This document shows, piece after piece, positions 1 through 12,130 of a DNA stretch of 64,000 nt (the first letter of the stretch is position 1; every line of letters starts with the position of its first letter). Location of the stretch: the NCBI GenBank assembly GCA_965153455.1, contig OZ234499.1:14938271-15002270 (forward strand). Reading direction: 5' to 3'. Below the pieces are notes generated by a model. The model worked only from the letters and a program-made list of their open reading frames with translations, had not been told where the DNA came from and ran no database searches. This DNA comes from Sphagnum compactum. Its lineage: Eukaryota; Bryophyta; Sphagnopsida; Sphagnales. A program made the position numbers and the translations under genes.

Positions 1-1059
1 TCTTCAAGTTTTCTTAAAGTTATCCTATTCATGAGCATATTTGTGAGCTCATATGTTTTTACCTTCATTTATTGTTTGGTACAAAGCCATCACAATAGGT
101 GTACAATTGCAACCACAACTTTAGTGTGAAAAGCCACATTTGCACAAAGTATTAATGGATGAGGGGGTTGTAATAAAAATATTCGCTTATCACAATTGAG
201 CTACACCAACCTATTGAGTAAATCAATGAAATTGGCCTTCTAGCACCAAGAGAGATCACCTTCCAAAAACCAATTTCAAAATAACATTTGATAATTTTCA
301 AGTGAAGATTAGGGTTTTAAAAATGAACTTTCTAATCTCCAATTGTTGCAAGGAGCATGGTGTTACTAGACACCTCTTAAGAGGACAATTTTTTATTCTA
401 TTGCCACAATGAAAATTTTAGCTTGTGGCAAACTTTTTTATTATCAATGTGGTCAATCACCACTTGTTATGTTAACTTGGCCCAACTTGTTCAATCCCTA
501 GTTAGCACATGGTTAGCTCATTCCTTCAACCATCCTTTTTTAATCCCTACACAAGAAATCACAACCCAACTTACCCAAAATTCAAATTGCATTGCACCAT
601 GACCCAAAAATCCCATTTCAGTTTTGTGATTGCTTGTTGCCTCCTTTCCTAGATTTTCTATTAGTAGATCACATGCTTCCATGTCTACCAATCACCCCCT
701 TCATATTATGGTGTCTTTGTTGAATAAGCAAATCATGGTTTTGTGGTAGTGAACAAGAATGTTGCATGGAATGCACTAAAGATCATTGTTACAATTGATC
801 ATAGTCCATATTGGAACACCATTAGAAAATATTGCGTTGTTAAGCAATCTTTTCAAGCACATTTTGAATTTGAATTCCATTGCTTGAATAAGTGTTTGGA
901 GGCAAATGACCTTTTTCTTGATTATGAATCAAACATCAATTTATTTGAGGACCCAAGCTTAAGGGTACAAACCTTTAGGTAGAATTGAAATGTGAATGGA
1001 ATTTGTGATGCTATTAAACACCATTTCATATGTGCATATTTTGCACAAGTGTCAAATGT

Positions 1060-1375
1060 TTGAATTTGTGATTTGTGACATCATTTAGGGTTTATTTGGA
1101 TTCACCAATTAAACATTGCAACTATCTAAGAGATTGAATTTGTGATGTGAAAACACCATTTGGGTTTTGGATTCATCAATTAGGGTCTACTTTTATTTAG
1201 GAGAGGTATGACTTTTGGATTTGTGATTTAAATACATCATTTGGGTTTTAGATTCACCACTTAGGGTATGCCATGATATAATGGAAGGTTGGTTTTTCAA
1301 TTTGGGATTTGAGTACATCATGGTGGGTTTTTTTCACCAGTTAAGCTTTGTCATCATTGAATTAACTTTCGATTT
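1060..1375. repeat. about 80-bp degenerate tandem repeat, four copies
   Basis: A phrase of the form GAATTTGTGATTT, then CATCATTTGGGTTT, then GATTCACCAATTAGGG recurs with starts near 1062, 1135, 1216 and 1296, giving spacings of 73-82 bp. Copies are diverged, so the array is old. No coding content is visible. Confidence 0.7.
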
Positions 1376-1674
1376 TACAATTCAAGGTCTATTTGGGCCA
1401 ATTAAAGCCTACCATGATCAATTTCAACTTTAATTATATCACTCAAGGCTTATTTGGGACAATTTTTAAAAAAATTATTCCATTTCCCTTCTATTTCATC
1501 CATACGTATTATGGCCATTTGAGGACTATTATGGCCAATTTGAAAGTTGTTATGGCCAATATAGGTTTGCAATGATCAATCAAGGGTTTGTTTCAGCCAT
1601 CGATTTTGTTTGAACTTCTAAAGCTTCATCATGTTTGGGTATCATTAAGGTTAAAATTTCAATGTTTGTAAAAT

Positions 1675-1985
1675 CTTGGTTTCTTGTGGCATGTTGTGAC
1701 ATCTAAACTATATGGGAATTATTACAATTTTCATTGAAATTTTTCATTTTTTCTCAAAAACTTGGTTTCTTACGACATGTTGCATGACATTCAAACTATG
1801 TTGAAATTATTATAGATTTCATTTTTTAAAAAATCATTTTTTCCCAAAAACTTGGTTTCTTGTGACATGTTGTGACTATGTTGGAGCTATTATATTTTTA
1901 TTGGAATTTTTTCATTTTTTCTACAAACTTGATATCTTGTGACATGTTGTGACATTTTTACTATGTTGGAATATTTTAGATCCCA
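1675..1985. repeat. 77-90-bp degenerate tandem repeat, four copies
   Basis: The phrase CTTGGTTTCTTGTGACATG followed by an ACTATGTTGGAATTATTA-like stretch and a T-rich tail starts near 1675, 1761, 1851 and 1928. Spacings are 86, 90 and 77 bp. It lies just downstream of another array of similar period but unrelated sequence. Confidence 0.75.
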
Positions 1986-4900
1986 ATGGGAAATTTTTGT
2001 TTTTGCCTACACCTCATGAGGTGTAAATGTAGGTGAAGGTGGCCAAGAAGGATAAACAACCATAGCAAATTGGGTCCAAATTCTTTAAGGTGTACCGAAA
2101 TCTTGTCACAATGTCACCCTTTTCTGTCTTTTTTACCTAGTCTTTTTTATCATGTAAAGACACATTTATGAATGATTATGATAGAATCTAGAATTGTAAT
2201 GGTTTAAAATATAGTCCTTTTGAAATTTTTGACAATTTTTGACTCAGTATTTTTTATGGGGATCAAACTATAAGGTAAAAAAGGATTGCAATAAGGATTA
2301 GGCCTTTTTTGTCTTGTGTGATACACCATAAAGAATTTTCACCCAATTGGGGAATCTTTCCATTTGAACATGATGACTACAAATTACCATCCACATTTTG
2401 TTTTGTATTTTAGAAACAAGAAATAAATGACATAATTGATACTTAACCTTGTGTGGAAAATAAAATACAATGAATACAAAAAAATGTATTTCAATTTTCA
2501 GTTCTAAAAGGACACTTTGAAGGACCAACTCCAAAATGCCTTAAGAGAATGGAAGACTAAAGGAGGGGTGTGTGAGAATTGTGTTGCAAAGTGACCAAGT
2601 TTTGGCACAAATCAAGACAACAAATGAAAATGTCACCTATAATGTTTTAAAAAGGTGGTAGAGTGTCATTGATGATACATCTACCCCACCCAAAATATCA
2701 AGGCCACTTATTGCTCCTACACTTTATGGTTTAATGTATAGGAGCCATCATCTATTCCACCATCTACTTGAAGCTTTAGTTCTTCATCTGCATCAATTGG
2801 TAAAACATAAATAAAAACAAAAGTGCTACAATTGTAGTCCATCAACTTTGCCACCATGGCATGGGAGATGGTGGTGAACAATGAGGAATTAAAACATTAT
2901 TCAAGGCAAAAATGGAAACTAACATAAAAAGGAAAAGACAAGTGAAGCTTAACAATTTCAAAGTAATTAAAGATTTAGGAGTTTTGATAAATGTAAATTT
3001 TAAAACAAAAGTTAAAGAAGTGTAGACTTATAACCAAAAGTTCCCATCCTAATTGTAGTTAGTTGGGTCCTCAATTTGGTCTCCAATGATTTTATATGTG
3101 AACTTTAGGTGGCATCTATGTAGGAAGTTAATCAAAATAGTTGTACTTAAGAGCAAATTATTGTATTTCTCTTGTGTGAAATCAAACCATTTCATTAATC
3201 TTTTCCATTTTTGTTTCAACCCCCAATTCCCCATTCCACCCTCATTCTATACCCTACATGCATTTTCTTCTACACCTACATTACACCTAGGTCATGCCCA
3301 TGGGCAAGTTCACATCTCCCAAGCTACCACATAACAAACATTTTTTTGCCCATAAAACTAAGGTCCCCCACTAAATGCTCATATTATTTGTTTGTATGTA
3401 CAAAAATTAACAATTTTTGTTTTACAAGTTTAATTTGCACTAAATGCTCACATCATGGAAGGAACCACAATAATTTTTATCCAAGTAATGAATAATTTAC
3501 AATGGTCTAAGACTACAATGTTGTTCATTCAATACATTTTACATTTGTTGAATTACAACTTGTGGGTATCATTGTTCTAGGGTTTACAAATTTCAATGAA
3601 AGTCCCATCGAGAAGTTCAATACAACCTTGGAACTTAGCGATGTGCATATTAAGGGTAGCCCATTTCTTAATAACAGGCCATTGAATCTTGTCACTTATG
3701 ACCTCCTTAATGTAGGACACAACATTAATTGCATCATTACATATTACATTATTATTCCAATTCCCCAAGAATGTGTCATGTTTCATGTATGATGAATTCA
3801 AACAATTGTTGGTTGGGGTTCAACTTAATTGGTCACCTTATTACAAAGTGAACTTTGTTAGTGGATTTCATATGGTGAGCAATGGTGGGGACATTCGTAT
3901 TGAAAGTTCATAAAATTTTAACAAATTAAAATTTATTAAAATTTTGAACAATCCTAATTTAGTTGATTACATTATGATCATGAACACATTTAGAACACCC
4001 ACATTTTGGTTGATTGATTACCTAACAATCAACTTGAATTCATTTGTAGTGAACAACTACAATGTGTTAACATTCATAACTATAGCCCACAAATGCGATT
4101 TGATGTTACCTATATGCCCTTTGAAAAATCAATAATGACAAGGAGTTATTAAAAAATTTCATGTTTGAAAAGGCATCATGTTAAAAAAAGCCATGGGGCA
4201 TAAGAATTTTTTTTAAAACAACCCAAAAATAAAGCTTAAAAAACTTTTAAAAACCCTAAAAGTAAACCCCAAAAAAGAAACCCTAAAATAAGTCTTTAAA
4301 AAAGTCATAATAGAAAATTATTAAGAGGGTAGGATGAATACATTGTTTTGGATGAACAAGGCATTAAGGATAAGGATCGGGGTGAAAGCACACTATGGTG
4401 ACCCCTTTTGGGGTGTCACATTGTATTACTTTTTAGGGATGTACATGTTTGAATGTATCCCACTTCAAGCTTTTGAAAAACATTCACAATATTTTTGCAT
4501 ATTATGTTAGAATATAACCTAAGCAAGTGTTTAGAAAAGAAACTATTTCATTTCATTTTATAAAGTGGGAGATTGGAATATATTTGTGAAAGCAAATGTA
4601 ATGTACATGTGTATTCAAAAACACAAATATATTCCAAAAAAAAATTTAAATGATTTTTAGTTTTTATGAAAGTTGAAGGTATATTGAACCATGTCATTTC
4701 ACATAATATAACACATGTTTGGATACCATGTGACTAATTTGTAAATTTTCATCTCAAAAAATGAGTTTTTTAAGCAAAGATGCGATAAATGTGTGGTAAA
4801 TTGAAATTTTGACAATAAATCACATCCACATAGAAGATGACAAGCATAACTAGATGGGCCATTTTTTATTTCATTACAATTGATTATTTTAATGATTAAT

Positions 4901-6029
4901 GAAGCCCTGAAGTTAATGGAGTCGAAATGAGACTGTGACCCTATTATACCAATGTATATTATATATATATTCATGGATCCTTCAATATAAATAATTAAAT
5001 TTATTATTATTTTAAAAATAATAATGCATAACATTAGTTTTGTAAAAGTAATTGTTGTAAAAGTAATCTTGAAGTACAGATTCTGGTTATATGAAATAAA
5101 CATGAATATAATGTTTTAATGAACTGCAGAGGTAGGTGTGTTTATAATCCATGCATGAATTGTGAATGTGTGCATCTTGTAATGCAAATTTGTTATTATA
5201 GTAAGTGTGGAATAGGTCTACAAGGATTTAATTCAAATTTGCCAGAAACCCTAAAGGTAAGTTAAAAGAAGAATTCAAGAACAAATGGGAAAGTTCCCAA
5301 TTGGGGAAAAAAACAAAAACAAATGTAAAACCCCAAAAACAACCCAAAAAATGAAAACCCTTAAAACTAACAACAAGAAATGAAAAAAACAAGAAAAACC
5401 AAGAAAAAAGGTTAAAGCAACAAATGAAAATCAAAGGAGTTCCCACAAAATGAAAATGAAAATATATGATTAACCTTTTTTTTTTAAAACCAAAGTTAGA
5501 GGAACCTCAAATGAATGAATGCAAAAAACAATTTCCCGCAAATAAAAGTGAAAAAATTTGAAAAAAAATAGAAATTGAAGGAGCCCATTCATAATATAGG
5601 TACATGGAGAACAAAATCTGAAAGTCATCCTATCTAGTCCATAATACAAACTTTGAAATAGTTTTATATTGAAAACAAAAAAAAATGAAAATCTTAAAAT
5701 GTCATTCAAGTGGTGCCCTCAACAAAAATAGTCTAAAAAAAAACTAGAGGAAGTGCTTCAAGTGTGCCCTAAAAAAAAGTCAAAAAGAAGTTTAAATCTT
5801 ATTTCACCCTATATTTCATCACTAGTGCCTAGTTTCAAAATTTCATCCCCAATTAAGGGAGCTTTATGTATAATTGGGAATAAAGGATGAAATAGAGATA
5901 AGGGTCGGGACAAGGTATAGAACTAAAGAGGACTTTACAAACAACTTTAATAATGTGAATATTGAATTAGATGTATGAAATAGCTGTTGAATATGTTCAA
6001 TAGTGGACAACACCAATGTTGGCTAATTT

Positions 6030-6300
6030 TGAATTTCAAACCAAATCCCAATCTAAATCTAAGTATAAGAATTGGACTTGGTAGGTCTACATGGAACTAG
6101 GTATACCTTAAAACTAGACTTGACAAGTCTACATGGACTTAGACCCAACTTAGAATTGAAATTGATAGGTTTTAAAGGGATTTTATAAGGTCTAGGTCAT
6201 AGGGTTAGGTAGGGGCTAGGATCTTAACTTTAGATAAGATTTAAGGTTTTAGGCTCTAAGGTTTTATATTTGAGTTATAGGGTTTAGGTTCTAGGGTCAT
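6030..6300 (+). repeat. dispersed repeat, copy 1 (partner at 39.34-39.64 kb)
   Basis: The order of motifs here (AATCTAAATCTAAGTATAAGA, then ACTTGGTAGG, GGACTTAGACC, GGTAGGGGCTAGG, TTTAGATAAGATTTA, GGTTTTAGGCTCTA) recurs collinearly on the same strand at 39340-39640. The shared pieces include GGTAGGGGCTAGG and TTTAGATAAG followed by a TTTTAGG-rich stretch. No coding capacity is visible. The element type is unknown. Confidence 0.6.
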
Positions 6301-6439
6301 AGCTCTTGAAGTGTGAGGAAGGACACAAAGGAACATGAGCAAAAGGACTTAAGGCAAATGAAACATTGAAACATTTTGATACTTGATATTTCATCTCCAT
6401 TTGCTTCATTTGAAACAAACTTCATCTCATAAGTTGGTG

Positions 6440-6626
6440 CATGGAACACATTGTGAATTTTTTAGTGAATCTTTGAAAAATCTTGTTGCAAATGGTTTGT
6501 TGTAACATCTAATAGCAAATGCCATTTCCAATGGTTATGACATTCATTGTTTATGGCAATTGCTAATGGATGTTACCACAAGGCATTCACAACAAGATTT
6601 TTCAAAGATTCATAATGTGTTCCATG
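6440..6626. repeat. long imperfect inverted repeat (hairpin)
   Basis: The left arm (6440-6524) begins CATGGAACACATTGTGAA and the right arm (6554-6626) ends TTCATAATGTGTTCCATG, its near-perfect reverse complement. Pairing continues through the arms, including GAATCTTTGAAAAATCTTGT against ACAAGATTTTTCAAAGATTC. The left arm has a 12-base insertion (a bulge). The loop is about 29 bases. The structure is either a fold-back/MITE element or the template of a hairpin small-RNA precursor. The sequence alone does not decide. Confidence 0.8.
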
Positions 6627-9600
6627 CATTCACATGATATGAAATTAAATTACCTTACATCACTTGCAAACTTGGAATGTTAATATGATAATCTCCTAGT
6701 CTAATAGCCTAGTGGACATCCTAATAATACTCCAATTACTAGTGGTAGGCTTACCATCTCTTAATTAGTAGGGGATGAAACTATTTGGATTAATTGATTG
6801 GGAATAGGATGTGGAAACTAGTTCGTCACTAATTAAGGATTTGTGAAGGAGATTTGGGTAAAAGCCTATTTTGTAAAAGAGAATGAACTGACCTTATGGC
6901 TAATGGATGGTGGGGGAACCATGTTGATTGCTTCTTTTTTTTTGGTGGGATTATGGGAACTGTAAGGAGTATTGTGAAAAGGATGATGATGTATTTGTGT
7001 GTGCTTGGAATAGAAAGGAAGGAATGTCTAAGCAAAAAATGGAGACATTATGTTTTTTCTTTTTTTCTTGTTTTTTCCTTTTCAAATCAGATGAACTAAG
7101 TCATGTTTGATGTAAAATACTATAGCTCCCTGTTTGGTTTGTCTTTTCTTTTCTTTCACTTCCTTTTTGAAAAATGTTTGTTGGAGGAAATAGCTATTGG
7201 ATGGTAGTTGTATCCATGGTAGGTAGCAACATTAGATTTTATGTGTCCAAGTTGGGGAAAACCTTCTATCCTTGTTGGGATAAAATACAACAAGGGTGAA
7301 TGTCATGGCAAGAAGGTAATTACCTTTTTGTAATAGAAATTAATTTTTTTGTTCTTTGTTTCAATTATGCCTAAAGCTTGGGTTTTGGTTTTTAAAAGGC
7401 AATATTCCTTATTAGTGGATAACCCCAATAGGCAATCTTTTCACAATGTTTGGTGTGTTTCTTTATTTGGTTGCCTTTACCTTGTGTTATTTTGGAGGTT
7501 GTTGGGTCCGCAAATGTACATGGACTTTGATTACAAGGGTGACCTTAGCTTTATAGTGGGAAGGCGTATAAGTTAAACTTGTTGTAATGTGCATGTAGTT
7601 TGAAATGCATCATGATGATTTTGTTGGTAGCAATAGCCAACAAAAGTTGTTAACCTTATTCATATAATGCAATTATGTCTATTAAAATTTGAAGTATAGT
7701 TTTTCAAAATTTAATGTTGTTTCTCAAACATTAATTTCAAGCTTTTAAATGGGCTTCATGAATTTTGACCAAGGTACATAGTAAATGAACTATATTGTTC
7801 CAAGTAACATGGGACAAATATATACTTGGTTTGGTCTGGGTTCTAAGGTATTCAATAAATGGGGTTTAAAGGTGAAGGGGGAAGCTAGGTGGTGTTGGGG
7901 GCATAGTTTTAAGCTTTTCAATAAAGATAAAGTCAAGGATACACCAAACACACTTATCAATATAATGTTGGAAACTTAAATTTACTTGCAAAATTTTATA
8001 GGGTTTTTTCTTTTGGAACAAATGGAAAAAAAGGTTATAGATTTTTAAACATGATGACCAAATGAACAATGCATAAGGACTTGTGGTATTAACAATGCAA
8101 TTAAATAAATTTATGAAATGAAACTAAAATTGGTGGAAAAATTAATGCAATACATGATGAATGGTTGAAATCGACTATGACATTAATGTCTTCTTTTGAT
8201 GGACAAGAATGATGCAACTCAAACCTTGGGATTTTTGTTGATTAAATTCAAAACATGAAAGTTACAAGGGAATATGTGTTGTGATCCATTTGATGATGAA
8301 CATCAAATGAACAAGGATTTCATAGATTTGGCCAAATTTCACATCAATGATGAACAACAATATTGACCTTTCTCTTTGTGGGTGAAAAATTCATAACCAA
8401 TACCTTGGTTGTGAACAAGGCTTGAAAGGAACATAGGCCATCCCAATAGCTAAATCAAAGGCTTGATACCAAAAATGATGACGATTTGCAGTAAGATGCA
8501 TGAGCATTGAAAGGTAGGGTGTTCATACTGAAATGTACAATAAGGTCAACAAAGACATTATCCTTTGTTTATGTTGAAGAAATTATTGCGACCTTCACTC
8601 TTAGTTTTGCAACCAATGTTTAAACAAGTTATGTACTTAGCCAAGGCAAATGCAAGTTCAAGGCTCGATGATACATCAAGAAAAAATATTGTTAACATGA
8701 ACCCAAATTCCTTTTTGAGTGACCACGGATTCATGGGATATTATTGAAATAACCTTACATTTAAACACAATTCAAAACAATATTTTAATAAAATGTTATA
8801 AGATAGGGGGTTGACAATTGACACCAACTACTCATGGAAGTGATATGTCATTGATGTATCTAATAAATTATTTAATTTTGAAAATGGTATGCCAAGTGTT
8901 AAAGAACACATGTGGACTTTTAAGGTTTTCACAACACATCTTTACAATTATATTGTCATTAATACCAATCACAAACCTTCAAAGGGATTGTCAATATTGG
9001 TGTGAAAAGAACATTGGTTTATGATTTTGGGCAAATTGATAGGTTTTCATTTTCATTAAATTTAAGTTTGCAAAAAATGCATGGTTTAATTACAAATTGC
9101 ATAGAAGATTTTACAATATTTTAGAATTTAATGGTATTGTTTGGTTAGGGATAATTTGAAACTTCAAAACTGAAAAAAAATAACCATAAATTGTTTTCAA
9201 ATGCAATTTCGCTGTAGTGATTAGAATTTCTTGTGATGTTCACTATTAAATGTTTTAAAATGATTAAAATACATCAATGTTAATGAATTCAAATTCCAAA
9301 AAATGATTTCTACTTTATCAATGAAGTTTGATGTGCACCTTCCCATTTATAAATATTTTTGTATGGAATTGTGAACATGAAGTCTAAATGAATAATCTAT
9401 TAGGTCCAAAATTGTGAGTGTTGTGGGTTGTTCATGAATGTTGGAATCAAGATCATCAAGTCACTAGCCCACTAGGCCAAATGGTTGTGGCTTCATGCAT
9501 ATTACACTGCATTATGATTAAATGTTATATATTAGATTAGTCAACTGAATTGTAATATCACATTAAAAACATGTGGGTGGTTGAGATTTATGAAATGCAA

Positions 9601-10338
9601 CAAAATGTTGGGTAACACCATTGCTTTTATTATAGTAGTTAACCAATGATAACTTTGGAAATCAAAGCAATAGGCCTTCAAGGTGAAAAATTGTGTCATT
9701 ATGTTTAATTGCCAAACAAAAAATTCCCTTTTTTTCCAACTTAAGGTTCAATATCTATTCTTCTTTTTTATGTTAAAATATAAAATTTAAGTTACTAACC
9801 ACATCTTTCATGTATCTATCCATATTGATTGCACATGCTTAAAACAATAAAATATTTAAAATAATTTAATGATTCCAAAATTAGATTACATATACTATAT
9901 ATTTAAAATTTGGTTAAAAAATGTATGGTGTCATGTGTTCCACAAAAAGAAAGACTTTGTATGACAAACATTTAGATGTGAATGGTTAATATAGAGGCAA
10001 CTAAAAAAATGTTTGAGGTTATGTTGAAATGTGTGTGCCACATCACAACAAACAATATAAATTTTTGAATCCATAATGTATTGAAGTGTTATTTGTGTGA
10101 TTTTATCATGCATATTTGACCATAAAAGAAGATTATTTAGCCTTTTGCTTAGACCATTAGCTATTGTTAATATAATTATTTTAAGAACTGTTTTTTTGTT
10201 GGAATGGGGATTTCAATGTTTGGCAAGTATGCAATTTATGTTTTTATCATATATCATTTAGTTAATGGTATTGAAGTCTTAAAAGAAATGGTATTGATAT
10301 TACAAAATATGTCAATTTTATGTACCACTATGGTATGA

Positions 10339-10341
<3 letters not shown>

Positions 10342-10389
<48 letters not shown>
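10342..10389. repeat. (TA)n microsatellite
   Basis: A pure alternating TA run of about 24 units lies in AT-rich DNA. Confidence 0.97.
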
Positions 10390-10393
<4 letters not shown>

Positions 10394-11147
10394 GTTGAAA
10401 ACATAGTTAGGGGAAGTATTTGGATTGTCATAGTTGCATTTTTTTCAATTCCAAATGACTTAAAAATGTGAATTCATATTCAACATTAATACTATCAAAA
10501 ACTTAACTATTTATGTTGCAATGGAATTTAATGATAATCATATTTAGAAAAAGAATAAATTAAAAAAATAGAGAACTCATAATTTGAAATTATGGCACTA
10601 TCTTTGTCACATAGATAAAATGAAAAATGTGAACTCAAAATGTATGTTATAATAATATCAAAATAAATATTGAAAAATGAAAAAATTATTTAATTAAAAA
10701 GATTTCAATTTACAAGAAATTTTAATTTAAAAATAAAATGGCATGATTTTTTTCAAATTTTTTTAATTAATAGTCCATTTCATATTAAAATATTATAATT
10801 TTCAAATAAAAATATCAAACTAATCATAGGTTTAATGATAAATTTTAAAAGTGATCCACCAATCTTTTGATCAAAACATAGGAAATAATTATAATATTTA
10901 TAGTTTGATAATTACTACAATTACAAGAATTTTAAATAGTGTAAAATATGAACTTTTCAAAATATCAAAAGTGAATAATCTAACCATGCTCTTACCAATA
11001 ATGGTGTGCATATGAGTGGTGAAAGGAGCAATACCAACAAAGTATTCATTTCAAAATAAGGAAGAAAATTGATATTAAATCAAATATAAAATGATTTTTC
11101 ACCAAAGCAACCAACATCTTTTAATTTATCTTCTAATAATCAACTCT

Positions 11148-11372
11148 CTAACAATATTCACCACACCAAATCTTAATTTGGACTTTCATATTGAAATCAC
11201 ACCAAATGTGCAATGTTAAAATCTAACAATATGCGCCACATCAAATCTTAATTTGGACTCTCAAATTGAAATCACACCAAATGTGCAATGTTAAAATCTA
11301 ACAAAATTCACCACACCAAATCTTAATTTGTACTCATTCATTGAAATCACACCAAATGTGCAATGATAAAAT
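11148..11372. repeat. 75-bp tandem repeat, three copies
   Basis: The unit starts CTAACAATATTCACCACACC and contains AAATCTTAATTTGGACT and ATTGAAATCACACCAAATG. Copies start at 11148, 11223 and 11298, exactly 75 bp apart. They are much better conserved than the arrays at 1-2 kb, so this array is relatively young. Confidence 0.9.
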
Positions 11373-11699
11373 GAAGTTGGTAATGAGCATTGGAGGTAGT
11401 CTAGCACATCTGGTAGTTAGGAGATCGCATTATTAGGGGGCCTAGTAAATCGTATTACCTTTTGAACTTTTGTACCTACCTACTCCAAGTATTGACCTCT
11501 ATGTAATAGCAAATTTGTATTGTCCTTAACACCATTATCTATATGATAATATATCCTAACTAACAAATCATATACTTGCTGAATATTGGTTTTCATCAAT
11601 GTTGGTCTGCTATATTCAGGTTCACACCTAACATTAATAATGCTATAGCCTTAATTATAGACCATACCAGCCTTATTTTCACTTTTGAGATACTAGGGC

Positions 11700-11905
11700 T
11701 TATGTTAAGGTGTTGCCCTAATATTAAGGTGTGGCAATCCCATCCTCCTTCCTCCTTGGGTATCAGCTGTGAAGTGGGAACTAGTGTAGTTGATTTTGGT
11801 CACCATGGCAGCCCCTTCTTCAATTTGTTTTTGCTGGTGCTCAAATCTTATGTCTATATGTTTAAATACAAGCCTCCATCTTTGATTGATATGAGACCTT
11901 AATTT
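11700..11905 (-). pseudogene. probable Ty1/copia RNase H C-terminal remnant
   Basis: On the minus strand from about 11900 an open stretch encodes KHIDIRF, then QIEEGAAMVTKI, then a HFTAD-like segment. That is the order seen at the C-terminus of copia-type RNase H (KHIDI...VEEG...VKI...PAD). The rest of the polyprotein is not recognisable, and stops follow soon after. The identification rests on this short pattern only, so it is tentative. Confidence 0.4.
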
Positions 11906-11989
11906 GAATGTACTAAAGTCATCTCTAGTTTGTGTCCCAATATTTTCTTAAGGAGTTTTTCCATGTAGCCTAAGTGGCAATCATACATC

Positions 11990-12130
11990 ATAAGATGGCC
12001 AAAAATGGCCATCATCTCTAAGAAGATTTAGCCAAATCTGGCTCTACACCAGATATGAAGTACAAATCTTTAATCAACATCGTATATTTATGGATACTGA
12101 AAACCAAATGTGGAAATCTGGCAATTTTTA
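11990..12130 (+). repeat. dispersed repeat family R1, copy 1
   Basis: The sequence AAGATTTAGCCAAATCTGGC followed by CAGATATGAAGTACAAATCT and ATGGATACTGAAAACCAAAT is shared with copies at 16978-17110 (same strand) and 28403-28550 (opposite strand). No coding potential is visible. Confidence 0.8.

Larger units (their letters stand above)
1..11147. other. AT-rich gene-free stretch
   Basis: No reading frame here resembles a known protein. All open frames are short and have the composition of AT-rich noise. CpG is nearly absent. Apart from the tandem arrays at 1.06-1.98 kb, the dispersed repeat at 6.03 kb, the hairpin at 6.44 kb and the AT microsatellite at 10.34 kb, which are listed separately, I see nothing that I can name. 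It is most likely decayed transposon-derived DNA, but that is inference. Confidence 0.6.
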
